Positions 17,850 through 27,115 are shown, counted from the stretch's first letter. The stretch: 64,000 bases of DNA from UMGS1933 sp045593405 (GCA_045593405.1 JAZNWN010000021.1:13624-77623); one strand, 5' to 3'. Made by a program: numbers and translations. Notes: generated by a model from the sequence alone, not told the origin.

Positions 17850-18275
17850 TTATATTTCTTCATATTTTACTTTTCCTGAATTTTCTTTATGAAAAACTAT
17901 TAACATACATAATTTATATCCATATTCTGTTTTAAAAGAGCTTAATTTTTTTCTATCTTTATTTAATCTATATAAATTATTCCATTTTTTAAATTCAATT
18001 ACCATTCTATTATCACTATTAGAACCTCTTTTATGTAATATTAAATCTGGATATGAGGTTAATTGATTCTCTATTGTTTTCATCCCTTTACAATTCCTAT
18101 TATATTCTAAATCAACATTTAATCCTTTATATTCTTCTGAATCTAATAAATTAATAAAATGTTTTGCAAAATTATATACTAAACATCTTTCAGACACATT
18201 ATTATTAAATAATATCTTGTCTTCTTTATATAAAATATTTATAGCCTCTTTTACTTTTTCTATTAAATCTTCCAC
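17850..18275 (-). CDS. PD-(D/E)XK nuclease-like protein inside the type I R-M operon
   Basis: A 141-aa protein between hsdS and hsdR. The region LTSYPDLILHKRGSNSDNRMVIEFKKWNN gives PD, a short hairpin, and E-x-K, the core of a PD-(D/E)XK nuclease; N-terminal helices and a final CMLIVFH strand complete a small alpha/beta fold. Such orphan nuclease-like genes recur within restriction-modification operons but have no firm role. It may be an accessory nuclease or an anti-viral addition. Spacing to hsdR is 15 bases. Confidence 0.6.
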   Translation of the reverse strand: MEDLIEKVKEAINILYKEDKILFNNNVSERCLVYNFAKHFINLLDSEEYKGLNVDLEYNRNCKGMKTIENQLTSYPDLILHKRGSNSDNRMVIEFKKWNNLYRLNKDRKKLSSFKTEYGYKLCMLIVFHKENSGKVKYEEI

Positions 18276-18311
18276 AATGATTTCTCCTTCAATAAATCGT
18301 AATTTGTATGA

Positions 18312-19430
18312 TTAAATTTCTATTTTGTCTAAATCTATTTCTCCATTCATAAGTTTTGGTAGTATTGTGTCTCTTAATTTTTCTAAATACTCATTCTCGG
18401 CAATCTTATTAAAATACTGCTTTTCTATATTGGCTGACAAAATATTAAATTCTTCTAAAATTTTATTATTTGGCAAACTTATTTCTATGCCTTTTATATT
18501 ATCAATAGTAATTTGAGGTTGAGCAGATCCTGTTGTATATTGATAATATGGATATTTTAAAGATAATTCCTTTAAATAGTAATATAATTTTCTATCACAC
18601 TCTAATATCAAAGAATTATTTGTAACAAAACTTTTTGGTTTTGAAAATATAACTTTTCCTGATGCAGCTCCTCTACATGAAACCAATATTTGAGGTTTTT
18701 CATAAATAAACTCATTATAATAGCCAATAACTCCATTTCCACCATAAACAGGAAAACCCTCTTTTAAAATTTTGGAAGTAGGTAGCCCTTTTCCATATTT
18801 TATATTACACATATTTCCCAATAAATCTTTTCCAACACTATTAATATCTTCTTCAAAATATTTTTCAAACAAGATTCTATTTAACTTAAGCAAATTATCA
18901 TTTATCTGATTATTTAATTCTATTTTTTTATCTATCTTATCTAATAAAATAACGAGTTTATCTTGGTATTCTCTAGGTGGTAATTTAATAATCATATTAC
19001 CATACATTTTTTCATTTATATTTCCTCTAGTACTTCCTGTTTGTATTTCTTTTACCCAATTTTTATATTCATTGGTTAAAGTATAGTATTTTATAAATTT
19101 TGGATTTACTTTTGTTTCATCTAGCGAAAATTTAATTAAGAAACCTGCATACACTAGATTTTCTATTTCACCATTATAATAATATGATTTACCTATACTG
19201 TTACCTGTTCTTGCAAATACAATGTCACCTTTTTCTAATATATATTTAACTGCATTCTCATCATTAACACTTTTTAAATTAGCATAATCTAATGTTCCAT
19301 CTTCTTTTATATCTGTTATTCTCAAGTATGTATATAAATCTTCACTATAATCTACTGCTGATGCACCTATGCCATATGTACCTTTATTGCCTTTAGATAA
19401 CTCTGACAATTTATATTCTTTAAATTTCAT
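18312..19430 (-). CDS. hsdS: Type I restriction enzyme, specificity subunit
   Basis: The start at ATG 19430 follows GGAGG inside the end of hsdM. The 372-aa protein has two target-recognition domains separated by the helical spacer LNNQINDNLLKLNRILFEKYF and a C-terminal spacer EYLEKLRDTILPKLMNGEIDL. The first TRD contains GDIVFARTGNSIGKSYY, the second QILVSCRGAASGKVIF, both typical HsdS signatures. The bipartite DNA target cannot be read from sequence. The gene overlaps hsdM by 11 bases. Confidence 0.93.
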   Translation of the reverse strand: MKFKEYKLSELSKGNKGTYGIGASAVDYSEDLYTYLRITDIKEDGTLDYANLKSVNDENAVKYILEKGDIVFARTGNSIGKSYYYNGEIENLVYAGFLIKFSLDETKVNPKFIKYYTLTNEYKNWVKEIQTGSTRGNINEKMYGNMIIKLPPREYQDKLVILLDKIDKKIELNNQINDNLLKLNRILFEKYFEEDINSVGKDLLGNMCNIKYGKGLPTSKILKEGFPVYGGNGVIGYYNEFIYEKPQILVSCRGAASGKVIFSKPKSFVTNNSLILECDRKLYYYLKELSLKYPYYQYTTGSAQPQITIDNIKGIEISLPNNKILEEFNILSANIEKQYFNKIAENEYLEKLRDTILPKLMNGEIDLDKIEI

Positions 19431-20922
19431 ACCCAATTACCTCCAAGTTCTTCTTAATTTCTTCTTCTAACTTGTGAGACTCTTCAAATTGTACTTTTAG
19501 TTCAGTTGTAAGTATTTTCATCTTCTCTTCAAATGGTATTCCATCATCTTCTTGTTCCTCTGTCCCTACATATCTACCTGGAGTTAAAACATAATTATTT
19601 TCTTTTATTTCCTTTATTGTAGATACTTTGCAATACCCTGCAACGTCTTCATAATTTTCATTATTTTGAAAACTATGATATGTACCTACTATTTTTGATA
19701 TGTCTTCTTCATTTAGTTCTCTTAACTTTCTTGTAACCATCGTTCCTAGATTTCTACAATCTATAAATAATGTTTTTCCTTTTTGTTTTTTGTTTCTATT
19801 CAAAATCCAAATGCTACAAGGTATAGTTACTGTATAAAATAGATTTGATGGCATTGATAATATACAATCAACTAAATCAGCTTCTATAAGATTTTTTCTA
19901 ATTTCTTCTTCTTGACCACCTGCAGATAATGAACCATTAGCAAGTATTATTGCAGCCTTACCATTCATTGATAGTTTAGATACCATATGTTGAACCCATG
20001 CAAAGTTGGCATTTCCTTTTGGTGGAATTCCATATTTCCATCTTACGTCATCTACTAACTTTTCTTGTCCCCAATCAGATATATTAAATGGTGGATTTGC
20101 TAAAACAAAATCCGCTTTTAAATCTTTGTGTAAATCATTATGAAATGTATCATCTGCAAACTTACCTAACCCTTCGTTGTTTATACCTCTAATAGCTAAA
20201 TTCATTTTAGCTAATTTCCATGTAGTAGGGTTCTTTTCTTGACCATATATAGTTAAATTTCTTGCACTACCATTATGTCTTTGAATAAACTTTATACTTT
20301 GTACAAACATACCTCCTGAACCACAAGCTGGATCATATATTCTACCTTGATATGGTTCTAATATTTCTACCATTGTTCTTACTAAGCAAGCAGGTGTATA
20401 GAATTCTCCACCTTTTTGTAATTCATTAGATGCAAATTGTCCTAAAAAATATTCATATATTCTTCCTAATATATCTTTATCTTGAGCTTGTTTACTTCCA
20501 ATTTTTATATTAGTAAAAATATCTATTAATTCACCTAAATTAACATTTTTATAGTCTGGACTATTATATTGTTTAATTAGCACACCTTTCAAAGATGGAT
20601 TTTCTTTTTCTATTTCTTCTAATGCTTCATCAATTATTTGACCTATGTTAGCATCTTTAGAGTGAACATTTAAATATTCCCATCTCGCTTTTTGTGGTAC
20701 GTAAAAAACATTATCTGCTAAATAAGCATCTCTATCTTCTTCTAATCCATAACCTTGTTCAATTAGCTCTTGATATTTTTCTTCAAATGAATCTGATATA
20801 TATTTTAAAAATATTAAACCTAATATTATAAACTTATAACTTGATACAGGAACAGCTCCTCTCATCTTATCTGCTGATTCCCATAATTTATTTTCTAAAT
20901 CTTTTAAATCTTCTTCTTTCAT
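19420..20922 (-). CDS. hsdM: Type I restriction enzyme, DNA methyltransferase subunit
   Basis: This 500-aa HsdM has the N-terminal HsdM helical bundle (LENKLWESADKMRGAVPVSSYKFIILGLIFLKYIS), the SAM-binding motif YDPACGSGGM and the catalytic NPPF in ADFVLANPPFNIS, which marks an N6-adenine methyltransferase. It heads the hsdM-hsdS-nuclease-hsdR operon. The protein methylates host DNA at sites chosen by HsdS and is part of the restriction complex. Confidence 0.95.
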   Translation of the reverse strand: MKEEDLKDLENKLWESADKMRGAVPVSSYKFIILGLIFLKYISDSFEEKYQELIEQGYGLEEDRDAYLADNVFYVPQKARWEYLNVHSKDANIGQIIDEALEEIEKENPSLKGVLIKQYNSPDYKNVNLGELIDIFTNIKIGSKQAQDKDILGRIYEYFLGQFASNELQKGGEFYTPACLVRTMVEILEPYQGRIYDPACGSGGMFVQSIKFIQRHNGSARNLTIYGQEKNPTTWKLAKMNLAIRGINNEGLGKFADDTFHNDLHKDLKADFVLANPPFNISDWGQEKLVDDVRWKYGIPPKGNANFAWVQHMVSKLSMNGKAAIILANGSLSAGGQEEEIRKNLIEADLVDCILSMPSNLFYTVTIPCSIWILNRNKKQKGKTLFIDCRNLGTMVTRKLRELNEEDISKIVGTYHSFQNNENYEDVAGYCKVSTIKEIKENNYVLTPGRYVGTEEQEDDGIPFEEKMKILTTELKVQFEESHKLEEEIKKNLEVIGYEI

Positions 20923-21226
20923 CGTTTTCCTCCGCTTCTAATTATTCGATAATACTATATCATATTTTCTTTTTTTACTCAACAAATCTGGCAATTTTTG
21001 TAACTTTTTGTCTCTTTTTAATTTCTCCATTTTTCGACAAAATCCACCCTATTTTCACTTGTTCTCCCGAGACGGCAAGAATAGATGTCAGCCAACATCC
21101 CTCAACAGCTTGAAAGCAGAGCTTTCAACGGTGATGACACATAGTAAAAATGGCTGACAAATGTCAGCCATAGTGTTTTTTATTCTATTATCCTATTCAC
21201 AATTTTTGTGAAACTTTACTCTTATG
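20923..21226. other. Intergenic region upstream of hsdM
   Basis: About 300 bases without a convincing gene. It contains the hsdM leader near 20925-20990, a GC-richer patch at 21060-21130 and a strong hairpin at 21150-21171 that terminates the repA-like gene. The sequence ATGTCAGCCAAC at 21085 partly repeats the hairpin arm. Confidence 0.5.
21150..21171 (-). terminator. Terminator after repA-like gene
   Basis: Perfect 10-base arms, ATGGCTGACA and TGTCAGCCAT around AA, followed on the minus strand by TTTTACT. It lies about 55 bases past the stop of the repA-like gene. Confidence 0.75.
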
Positions 21227-21994
21227 CTAATTCCAGTAATTAGCATCTTCTATCTTTGTTTCAATGTATTTAATTAGTTTATTTATAACCAATTCCTCAT
21301 TTCTTACACTATTTTTACATCTTTCTAATGCATAAGACACTTCATATGTAGTTATCTTTTTCAATAATTCTAATCTATCTTCTTCTCTTTTCTTTTTTAT
21401 TAATATTCTTATTGCTATTTTAATTAGTTCTTCTTCCTTTGCTTTATATAAATATAATTTTATATTTTTTAATATTTTGCTTGCTTCTAAATCTATTTTA
21501 CCAACTTTATATTCTTTTAGTACTTTTTGTGCATCTTCTAAATCTTTATCTGTAATTCTTTCTACTAATTCTTCTTTTACTTCTGGTACTATTATTGGTT
21601 CTTTTTTAACTTCAACTGGTTTTATTTCTTCTTTCTTTTCTTCTACTTTTATCGTTTCATAAGTTTTGTGAATTACTTGTGGTTTAGGAGTTTCACAATA
21701 ATTAATATACACTATATTAGGCTTTCCTACATCGTCCCAAACATCTTTTATTAGTCCTACTCTATTTAATTCTTTATGAATTTTAGTAACTGTATTTATA
21801 GATACATTTAATGTATTCATTAAATACTTCCTTGGATTTTCTATATATACTTTTCCATCTTTATCTTTCTTTACATTTTTATTTTGTTGTATTAAATCTC
21901 TATAAACACAATATGCTACTTTTGAATTAAGTCCTATATTTTTATATTTATCATCTTCAAACAAAAATTTATATAGTTTAAAAAATCTATTCAT
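21227..21994 (-). CDS. RepA_N-type replication initiator-like protein
   Basis: A 255-aa protein starting FFKLYKFLFEDDKYKNIGLNSKVAYCVYRDLIQQN and continuing with ENPRKYLMNTLNVSINTVTKIHKELNRVGLI and GKPNIVYINYC, the winged-helix N-terminal domain of RepA_N plasmid initiators. A Lys/Glu-rich linker and a helical C-terminal domain follow. RepA_N proteins occur in Firmicute plasmids and integrative elements and allow autonomous replication after excision. The adjacent excisionase-like gene fits that role. An alternative is a DnaD-like helper protein. Confidence 0.7.
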   Translation of the reverse strand: MNRFFKLYKFLFEDDKYKNIGLNSKVAYCVYRDLIQQNKNVKKDKDGKVYIENPRKYLMNTLNVSINTVTKIHKELNRVGLIKDVWDDVGKPNIVYINYCETPKPQVIHKTYETIKVEEKKEEIKPVEVKKEPIIVPEVKEELVERITDKDLEDAQKVLKEYKVGKIDLEASKILKNIKLYLYKAKEEELIKIAIRILIKKKREEDRLELLKKITTYEVSYALERCKNSVRNEELVINKLIKYIETKIEDANYWN

Positions 21995-22007
21995 ACCTTA
22001 TATTTTT

Positions 22008-22044
22008 AAAGGGATAACAATCTTAAATTATTGTTATCCCTTTT
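22008..22044 (-). terminator. Strong hairpin between excisionase-like and repA-like genes
   Basis: AAAGGGATAACAAT and ATTGTTATCCCTTT form 14-base perfect arms followed on the minus strand by A/T-rich sequence. It could end the excisionase transcript or attenuate repA expression. Confidence 0.7.
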
Positions 22045-22111
22045 ATGGCTTTTTGCTATTTCTAACTCTCCCACACTTTTTATTTATTTTTGAAATAGCT
22101 TTGTAAACCAT
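22043..22111 (-). CDS. Very small ORF (22 aa) with strong ribosome binding site
   Basis: GGAGGAATTAAAATG precedes a 22-codon frame, MVYKAISKINKKCGRVRNSKK followed by P and TAA. The product is highly basic. It sits between the excisionase-like gene and the hairpin that lies before the repA-like gene, the position expected of a leader peptide or small regulator. No homologue is known to me. Confidence 0.4.
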   Translation of the reverse strand: MVYKAISKINKKCGRVRNSKKP

Positions 22112-22127
22112 TTTAATTCCTCCTAAC

Positions 22128-22328
22128 TTAAGAATTTATAGAAGCTTCTTCTTGTTTTTGTAAGTAATTATCTAGTGCTTCTTTTCTAAATAATACTTTT
22201 CCTCCAACTCGTGAGCATGGTATTTTCTTTCTCTTTACTAGCTGTGTAACTAACCAGTATGATACTCCTAAATACTCTGCTGTCTCTTTCATTGTTAGAG
22301 TTGTTCTTGTTACTTTTTCAAGTTCCAT
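22128..22328 (-). CDS. Excisionase-family DNA-binding protein
   Basis: A 66-aa MerR-like helix-turn-helix protein: LTMKETAEYLGVSYWLVTQLVKRKKIPCSRVGGKVLFRKEALDNYLQK. This is the HTH_17/excisionase fold that bends DNA to direct integrase toward excision. The location in an element with a tyrosine integrase makes an Xis role plausible, although it is over 8 kb from the integrase gene. Confidence 0.75.
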   Translation of the reverse strand: MELEKVTRTTLTMKETAEYLGVSYWLVTQLVKRKKIPCSRVGGKVLFRKEALDNYLQKQEEASINS

Positions 22329-22490
22329 ATACTCACCTACCTTTCTAGTAATTGTTTGAATTACAATTACTAATTATAATTTTAATTGTATAGTTAAGAA
22401 TTAACCACCCTACAATTAGAATTTTGATGTAGTTTTAAAAAGTTGTATGGTATTTTTTGAACATCTATTCATGCTGTTCCAGAAATACAA

Positions 22491-22518
22491 AAAGATTAGT
22501 CCTTTTTTGAGAACTAAT
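22491..22518 (-). terminator. Terminator after YkgJ-family gene
   Basis: AGATTAGTTCTC...GGACTAATCT on the minus strand is followed by TTTTTGT, about 95 bases beyond the stop of the YkgJ-family gene. Confidence 0.6.
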
Positions 22519-22614
22519 CTATAATTTATAATTTGTTATTCAATTATTTCCTAACTTTTAAAATAAATACATTCAAATTCACCGTTGAATTTTATCTCTC
22601 CAATCATTTTTATA

Positions 22615-23499
22615 TTAAAATAAATCTTCTATTTTACAAATTATTTCGTAGTCATTATTTTCTATTAAATGTGAACAGCAATATTTATCAGACCATTCTC
22701 TTATATATGGTAATAATAACCTTAAAAATAATCTTGTATTATATGAAACCATTTTTATGTCCTTAATATTCTCATTCTTAATTTGGCATTCATTTGATTT
22801 GTAATAAACCAAATAATAATTGCCATCCTTTTCTAATTTAATATCATAAGGAAATATTCTACAATCAATAGGTCTTATTTCATAAATAGTACATTTATTA
22901 TCTCTATAAAAATAACATTGGTTACTATTTTCTTGTCGTTTCATCTGGTATAACTCTTTTAAAGTATAATCGTTATGCATTTTAGAAAAATCTACTTTAC
23001 TTGCAAATTCTTCTATATTAATCTTCATATTTTTTGAAATTGTTTCTGCTTCTTTTGGCAATATCATAGGAGAATCAACATTAGGATTACAGCAGCACGT
23101 TGCACTTTTACCTACACAATTACTACATAAATTAAATGTTCCTAAATTATTATTAGTATTTCTAAATAAAGCATATGGACTTTGAACTATATCATCAGAG
23201 TTCTCGTCATCTGATATATATGTAGCCACACCATACAAAAAATTCTCATTTATTATTTTTAAACTAATAGTACCACTTTCAATATCGCTATCTTCTAAAA
23301 ACTCATAAGTTCCATTTATTATATTTTTATTAATTTTTCCATCAAATTTATATTTGCAAATTTCATTATCATAATTAAGAATAATATTTGCAACTAATTT
23401 ATCTCCATCTTGTTCAAAATTCACTTTTTCATTGTAAATTTTATTATTTTGAATAAATGAGGATATCCATTCTCCTGATAAATTAATTGTTATACTCAT
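22615..23499 (-). CDS. YkgJ-family cysteine-cluster protein with N-terminal extension
   Basis: A 294-aa protein. Residues 1-115 form a beta-rich domain of unknown type beginning MSITINLSGEWISSFIQNN. The C-terminal part carries the YkgJ cysteine cluster: CSNCVGKSATCCC, then CYFYRDNKCTIYEIRPIDCRIFPY, and late Cys residues (NECQIKN, YCCSHL). YkgJ/UPF0153 domains are thought to bind Zn or an Fe-S cluster. The fusion to an N-terminal beta domain is unusual. Island cargo, function unknown. Confidence 0.7.
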   Translation of the reverse strand: MSITINLSGEWISSFIQNNKIYNEKVNFEQDGDKLVANIILNYDNEICKYKFDGKINKNIINGTYEFLEDSDIESGTISLKIINENFLYGVATYISDDENSDDIVQSPYALFRNTNNNLGTFNLCSNCVGKSATCCCNPNVDSPMILPKEAETISKNMKINIEEFASKVDFSKMHNDYTLKELYQMKRQENSNQCYFYRDNKCTIYEIRPIDCRIFPYDIKLEKDGNYYLVYYKSNECQIKNENIKDIKMVSYNTRLFLRLLLPYIREWSDKYCCSHLIENNDYEIICKIEDLF

Positions 23500-23576
23500 A
23501 ATTGCTCCTCAATCCTTTATCTAATAATTCTATTTTATTCTACCACATAAATTCATTTTTTACAAAAAATTACTAT

Positions 23577-24116
23577 TTATCCTTTATAATCATCTATTAT
23601 TTTTAAAAATTTATTTAAATCTTCTTTTGATATTTTTGCTTGTTTTCTACCTTTTTGTATCTCACTACATCCATCTTTAATATAATATGTTTCATTGTCC
23701 AACACAATTTTGTGACTATTTATACCATCACATACTTCATTTATATATTTAGAATCTTCTAATAATCCTATTATAAATTCAATATCTCTTGTTCTTGAAA
23801 CTTGTACTGCTTTTCCCTCCATAAACAATTCTATATATATACTTTCATAATTTGATAATTTATAGTTCATAAACCAACTACCATATTTGACTCCTAAACT
23901 ACTTTTGAATGACTCCTTTGGGCTTACGGCTGGATATCTAATAACTTTATAACCTAATCCCCAATAAGTAATTTTATTTCCACCTTCTGAAATGATTCTT
24001 AATGTATACTTTGGTTCTACACCATTTCTAACTCTAGCACTGTCTATATAACTTGTTACTAAACCTGCAACTACTAAAATTATAATAAATGCAACAATTA
24101 TAAATTTCTTTTTCAT
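23577..24116 (-). CDS. Membrane-anchored protein related to the one at 7305
   Basis: The ATG at 24116 is chosen because GAGAGGTG precedes it. The protein has one N-terminal transmembrane helix and then DSARVRNGVEPKYTLRII, NKITYWGLGYKVIRYPAVSPKE and GVKYGSWFMN, nearly the same module as residues 25-95 of the recoded protein at 7305. The C-terminal part differs: VSRTRDIEFIIGLLEDSKY and TYYIKDGCSEIQKGRKQAKISKED. Function unknown. It shows exchange or shared ancestry between island cargo and the chromosome. Confidence 0.65.
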   Translation of the reverse strand: MKKKFIIVAFIIILVVAGLVTSYIDSARVRNGVEPKYTLRIISEGGNKITYWGLGYKVIRYPAVSPKESFKSSLGVKYGSWFMNYKLSNYESIYIELFMEGKAVQVSRTRDIEFIIGLLEDSKYINEVCDGINSHKIVLDNETYYIKDGCSEIQKGRKQAKISKEDLNKFLKIIDDYKG

Positions 24117-24140
24117 AAAAACACCTCTCATTACTTACAC

Positions 24141-24464
24141 TTATTCAATTGCTCCTGCTATACATTTATCAAACATATACATTTCTATGCTACTTATTTT
24201 CTTTTCATTATTTGCAGTATAACCATATTTAACAATAGTTCTATACCCTATTCCTTTATATTCAATTAATCCTGTCTCTTCATACCAAGCAATATTAAAT
24301 ATAGGTTCTCTAAAGCTTTCTACTCTGTTTATATCAATAGATACTATAACACTATATATTGTTGCTAAAATAATAATAATGGATAATACTAACTTTAATG
24401 TTTTCTTACAAAACTTTACAACTAAAACCATTGCTATTAACAATAATACGAAAATTGCTATCAT
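24141..24464 (-). CDS. Small membrane-anchored protein, divergent relative of 23577 product
   Basis: A 107-aa protein with two hydrophobic segments at the N-terminus, then INRVESFREPIFNIAWYEETGLIEYKGIGYRTIVKYGYT. The order R-x-x-EP-x-F/Y...Y-x-G-x-GY matches the SARVRNGVEP module of its neighbour in shortened form. Probably a diverged tandem copy; function unknown. Confidence 0.55.
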   Translation of the reverse strand: MIAIFVLLLIAMVLVVKFCKKTLKLVLSIIIILATIYSVIVSIDINRVESFREPIFNIAWYEETGLIEYKGIGYRTIVKYGYTANNEKKISSIEMYMFDKCIAGAIE

Positions 24465-24494
24465 AAATTACCTCCATAAATTACTATTTATAAT

Positions 24495-25796
24495 CTATAA
24501 TTCAATACCATCATCATTTTCTTTTATCATTTTTCTTTTTTTAGGTCTTAATCCATAATATATATCTTTTAAATTATAACCTTTAATTGTTTTCTTTGAT
24601 TTTTGTAAAATTTTATCTCGTATTTGCTTTAAAATCTCGTAATCATCCATTCTATTATTAGTTTTCAAATATTTTTCTAGCTCATCAACTCTTTGTGCAA
24701 GTATTTGTCTAGGATTTATTTTTTCAGTTTCCTCTATATCAAAAATATCAAAATCTTCACCCTGTTCTATACCTGTTATTTTGAAAGCAAATGGAGGAAG
24801 CAAAAATTCATTTTCCTGGGTTCCATCTAAATATATTATTCCTAAATCCTCAAGCAAATCTACAGGTACTGCTTTGTCATCTTTCCTTAATATTCTTCTA
24901 TATACAACTGGCCTTTTACCTTCAGAAGTTTCTTTATCTGTAAATACTCCTCCAGAAGTTCCAAAAGATACAAAACTCTCATACCTATTTTCTGCACCAA
25001 TATTTTTGTCTTTATTTACACCTAACCCAAATCTATGTAATAGTAAATCGTGTTTTCTCTTTGGTAATTCTTCTTGAGCTTGAATTATATTTTGAGAAAG
25101 TTTAATTATTGTTCCTATAGAAACTTTTTGCTCAATTGCTTCCTTATATCTAAACATTTCATCAAAATTACCTCTCATAAAAGAATTTACTAAATGATAT
25201 ATTCTAGGTTCTTTATTTTTAAAATATAAAAGTGCATTTAGCAATTTATCATTTATTGAAATTTTTTCATCATATAAACTTAAACTTAAATAATTTTGGA
25301 TACCTCTATCATATCCAGCTTTATAAAAATCTAAATATGGTTCTCCACTTCCATTTTGCATAGCATAGCTTAATAATTCACTTATAACCTCTTCTTTTTT
25401 TCTTAATGGCTTATTATCTATTAATAACTCATCAAGACTTGATAAAATATTTACACCCTGTTTGTTTTTTAAGGCTTGATTTACATCACTCATACTTATT
25501 TGTGCATATTCATATTCTGATAAACCTTTATTTTTTTCTTTTTCAGCTAAAGCTAAATTTAGTCTTAAAGTAGCTAAAGCATTATTAATACCTTCATAAT
25601 CCCTTTTCCAAAATACTAATGCATACAATTGCGCCTCTTTTGTTTTAATTAAAAACGCTCTTCTATCTTTACCCACATCAGTAAATTTAATAACATAATT
25701 GCTACACGCACAATATTTTAATTCTTCATTGATTTGAGTATCATAAAATTCTTGGTCATCTGTAGTAAATTTATTTAAAAACGGTATTTTTATCAT
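24495..25796 (-). CDS. 433-aa protein with possible ADP-ribosyltransferase-like C-terminal region
   Basis: The N-terminal 230 residues are helical and not recognised. From about residue 255 the sequence reads HRFGLGVNKDKNIGAENRYESFVSFGTSGGVFTD, then RPVVYRRILRKD and QENEFLLPPFAFKITGIEQ. An Arg, a Ser/Thr patch, and E-x-E followed by LLPP is the order seen in R-S-E class ADP-ribosyltransferases, where ExE binds NAD+. This is motif resemblance only. The gene is island cargo next to small membrane proteins and might be a toxin or a defence effector. Confidence 0.45.
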   Translation of the reverse strand: MIKIPFLNKFTTDDQEFYDTQINEELKYCACSNYVIKFTDVGKDRRAFLIKTKEAQLYALVFWKRDYEGINNALATLRLNLALAEKEKNKGLSEYEYAQISMSDVNQALKNKQGVNILSSLDELLIDNKPLRKKEEVISELLSYAMQNGSGEPYLDFYKAGYDRGIQNYLSLSLYDEKISINDKLLNALLYFKNKEPRIYHLVNSFMRGNFDEMFRYKEAIEQKVSIGTIIKLSQNIIQAQEELPKRKHDLLLHRFGLGVNKDKNIGAENRYESFVSFGTSGGVFTDKETSEGKRPVVYRRILRKDDKAVPVDLLEDLGIIYLDGTQENEFLLPPFAFKITGIEQGEDFDIFDIEETEKINPRQILAQRVDELEKYLKTNNRMDDYEILKQIRDKILQKSKKTIKGYNLKDIYYGLRPKKRKMIKENDDGIEL

Positions 25797-25921
25797 ATAA
25801 ATTCTCCTAACAATTTGTATTCAATTTTCTATTACTTTTAAATTAAGAATTTAATCAAATTACTATTTCTCATTACATTATATCATATTTATCCTAATAA
25901 TTCACACACCTTTCCAATTTA

Positions 25922-25950
25922 TTGACTTTTTACATAAAAATTTATATAAT
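25922..25950 (+). promoter_or_regulatory. Sigma-70-type promoter for DUF6076-like gene
   Basis: TTGACT at 25922-25927 and TATAAT at 25945-25950 have a 17-base spacer and lie 50 bases upstream of the start at 26000. Confidence 0.8.
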
Positions 25951-25999
25951 AACCATACAATTATTGTTTATATTTTTAATTGTATGTAAGGAGTAGTTT

Positions 26000-27079
26000 A
26001 TGGAGAATCTAGAAATTGCTTTTGATTTAAAAGGTTTTCAAGAATATTTTATAAAATATAAAAAGAAGGAATATAAAGGTGAACTTGCTAAAGGTCAAAC
26101 TAAACCATACTATATATTTGAAAAGCAAAAGCCTAGTCCTGAAAATTTAGCTACATTCCTTTTAGCTTTTTTAAACACTAATTTTAAGAAAAAAGAAACC
26201 TGTAAAAACTTTATATTTGAATACTTATATGTTAATTTATTAACCTTAATAAATAATAGAATTCATTTAGAAAGTGAAATACATGGAGATGATATATATC
26301 CTACAGATATTACTAAAGTATCTTATGACATTATTCTATCTAAAGAAGAAATAGATTATTACTTTGATGAAATATATACAAAATATAAAGATAATTTAAT
26401 ATATTATCAAAAGTTATATACAGCTGTTGCTAATTTTAAATATTTTGATTTTCTTGCTAATGAAATAACTTCTAGAAGTAAAGAAAATAAATTAAAGAAA
26501 GCTATGATAAAAGAATCCAGTAAAACAGAAACCTATCACACTTCACTTTCAAACATTGCAACAACTACTTTGTTTTTAAATATTCACTTTAATTTAAGAA
26601 CATTTTTTACAGATAAAAATAGAAATTTTATTATAGAAAATATTCCATATAGCTTTTCTTCTAAATACTTTTACGATATTTTATTTATAACATTTAGAGA
26701 AATTGCAAGTATTAAGAAAAAAATAAATATTCAAGTATGTCAAAACTGTAAAAAATATTTTATCCCAGCAACTTGTCATGAAACTAAATATTGTGATTCA
26801 ATATTTGAAGGGAAAAGAACTTGTAAACAAATCGGAGCACAAAAAGCAAACGATATGAAAACTAAAGGAGATAACCTTTTACAAAGACATAGATCTTTAC
26901 AACAATATCTTTGTAACAAATCACATGAAGCTGAAAATGACCCTAATTTCAATCAAAAATATATAGAGTTATATGAACGTTTTAGAAAAGAAGGTCGTGA
27001 AATGAGACAAAATTATATTGATGGTATTATATCCAAAAAGAAATATAAAATATGGCTTGATGGATTCAAAATTAAGTAA
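26000..27079 (+). CDS. DUF6076-like protein with C-terminal zinc cluster
   Basis: A 359-aa protein starting at ATG 26000 after AAGGAG. Most of the length is helical and unrecognised. The C-terminal end has VCQNCKKYFIPATCHETKYCDSIFEGKRTC, a Cys-rich metal-binding motif of the kind that closes DUF6076 proteins, followed by a coiled segment and KIWLDGFK. The family has no known function and is common in mobile elements of gut Clostridia. It has its own promoter and is convergent to the PIN gene. Confidence 0.6.
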   Translation: MENLEIAFDLKGFQEYFIKYKKKEYKGELAKGQTKPYYIFEKQKPSPENLATFLLAFLNTNFKKKETCKNFIFEYLYVNLLTLINNRIHLESEIHGDDIYPTDITKVSYDIILSKEEIDYYFDEIYTKYKDNLIYYQKLYTAVANFKYFDFLANEITSRSKENKLKKAMIKESSKTETYHTSLSNIATTTLFLNIHFNLRTFFTDKNRNFIIENIPYSFSSKYFYDILFITFREIASIKKKINIQVCQNCKKYFIPATCHETKYCDSIFEGKRTCKQIGAQKANDMKTKGDNLLQRHRSLQQYLCNKSHEAENDPNFNQKYIELYERFRKEGREMRQNYIDGIISKKKYKIWLDGFKIK

Positions 27080-27115
27080 TAATTAAAGTGTAATCTTTGC
27101 ACTTTGGATATTTAT

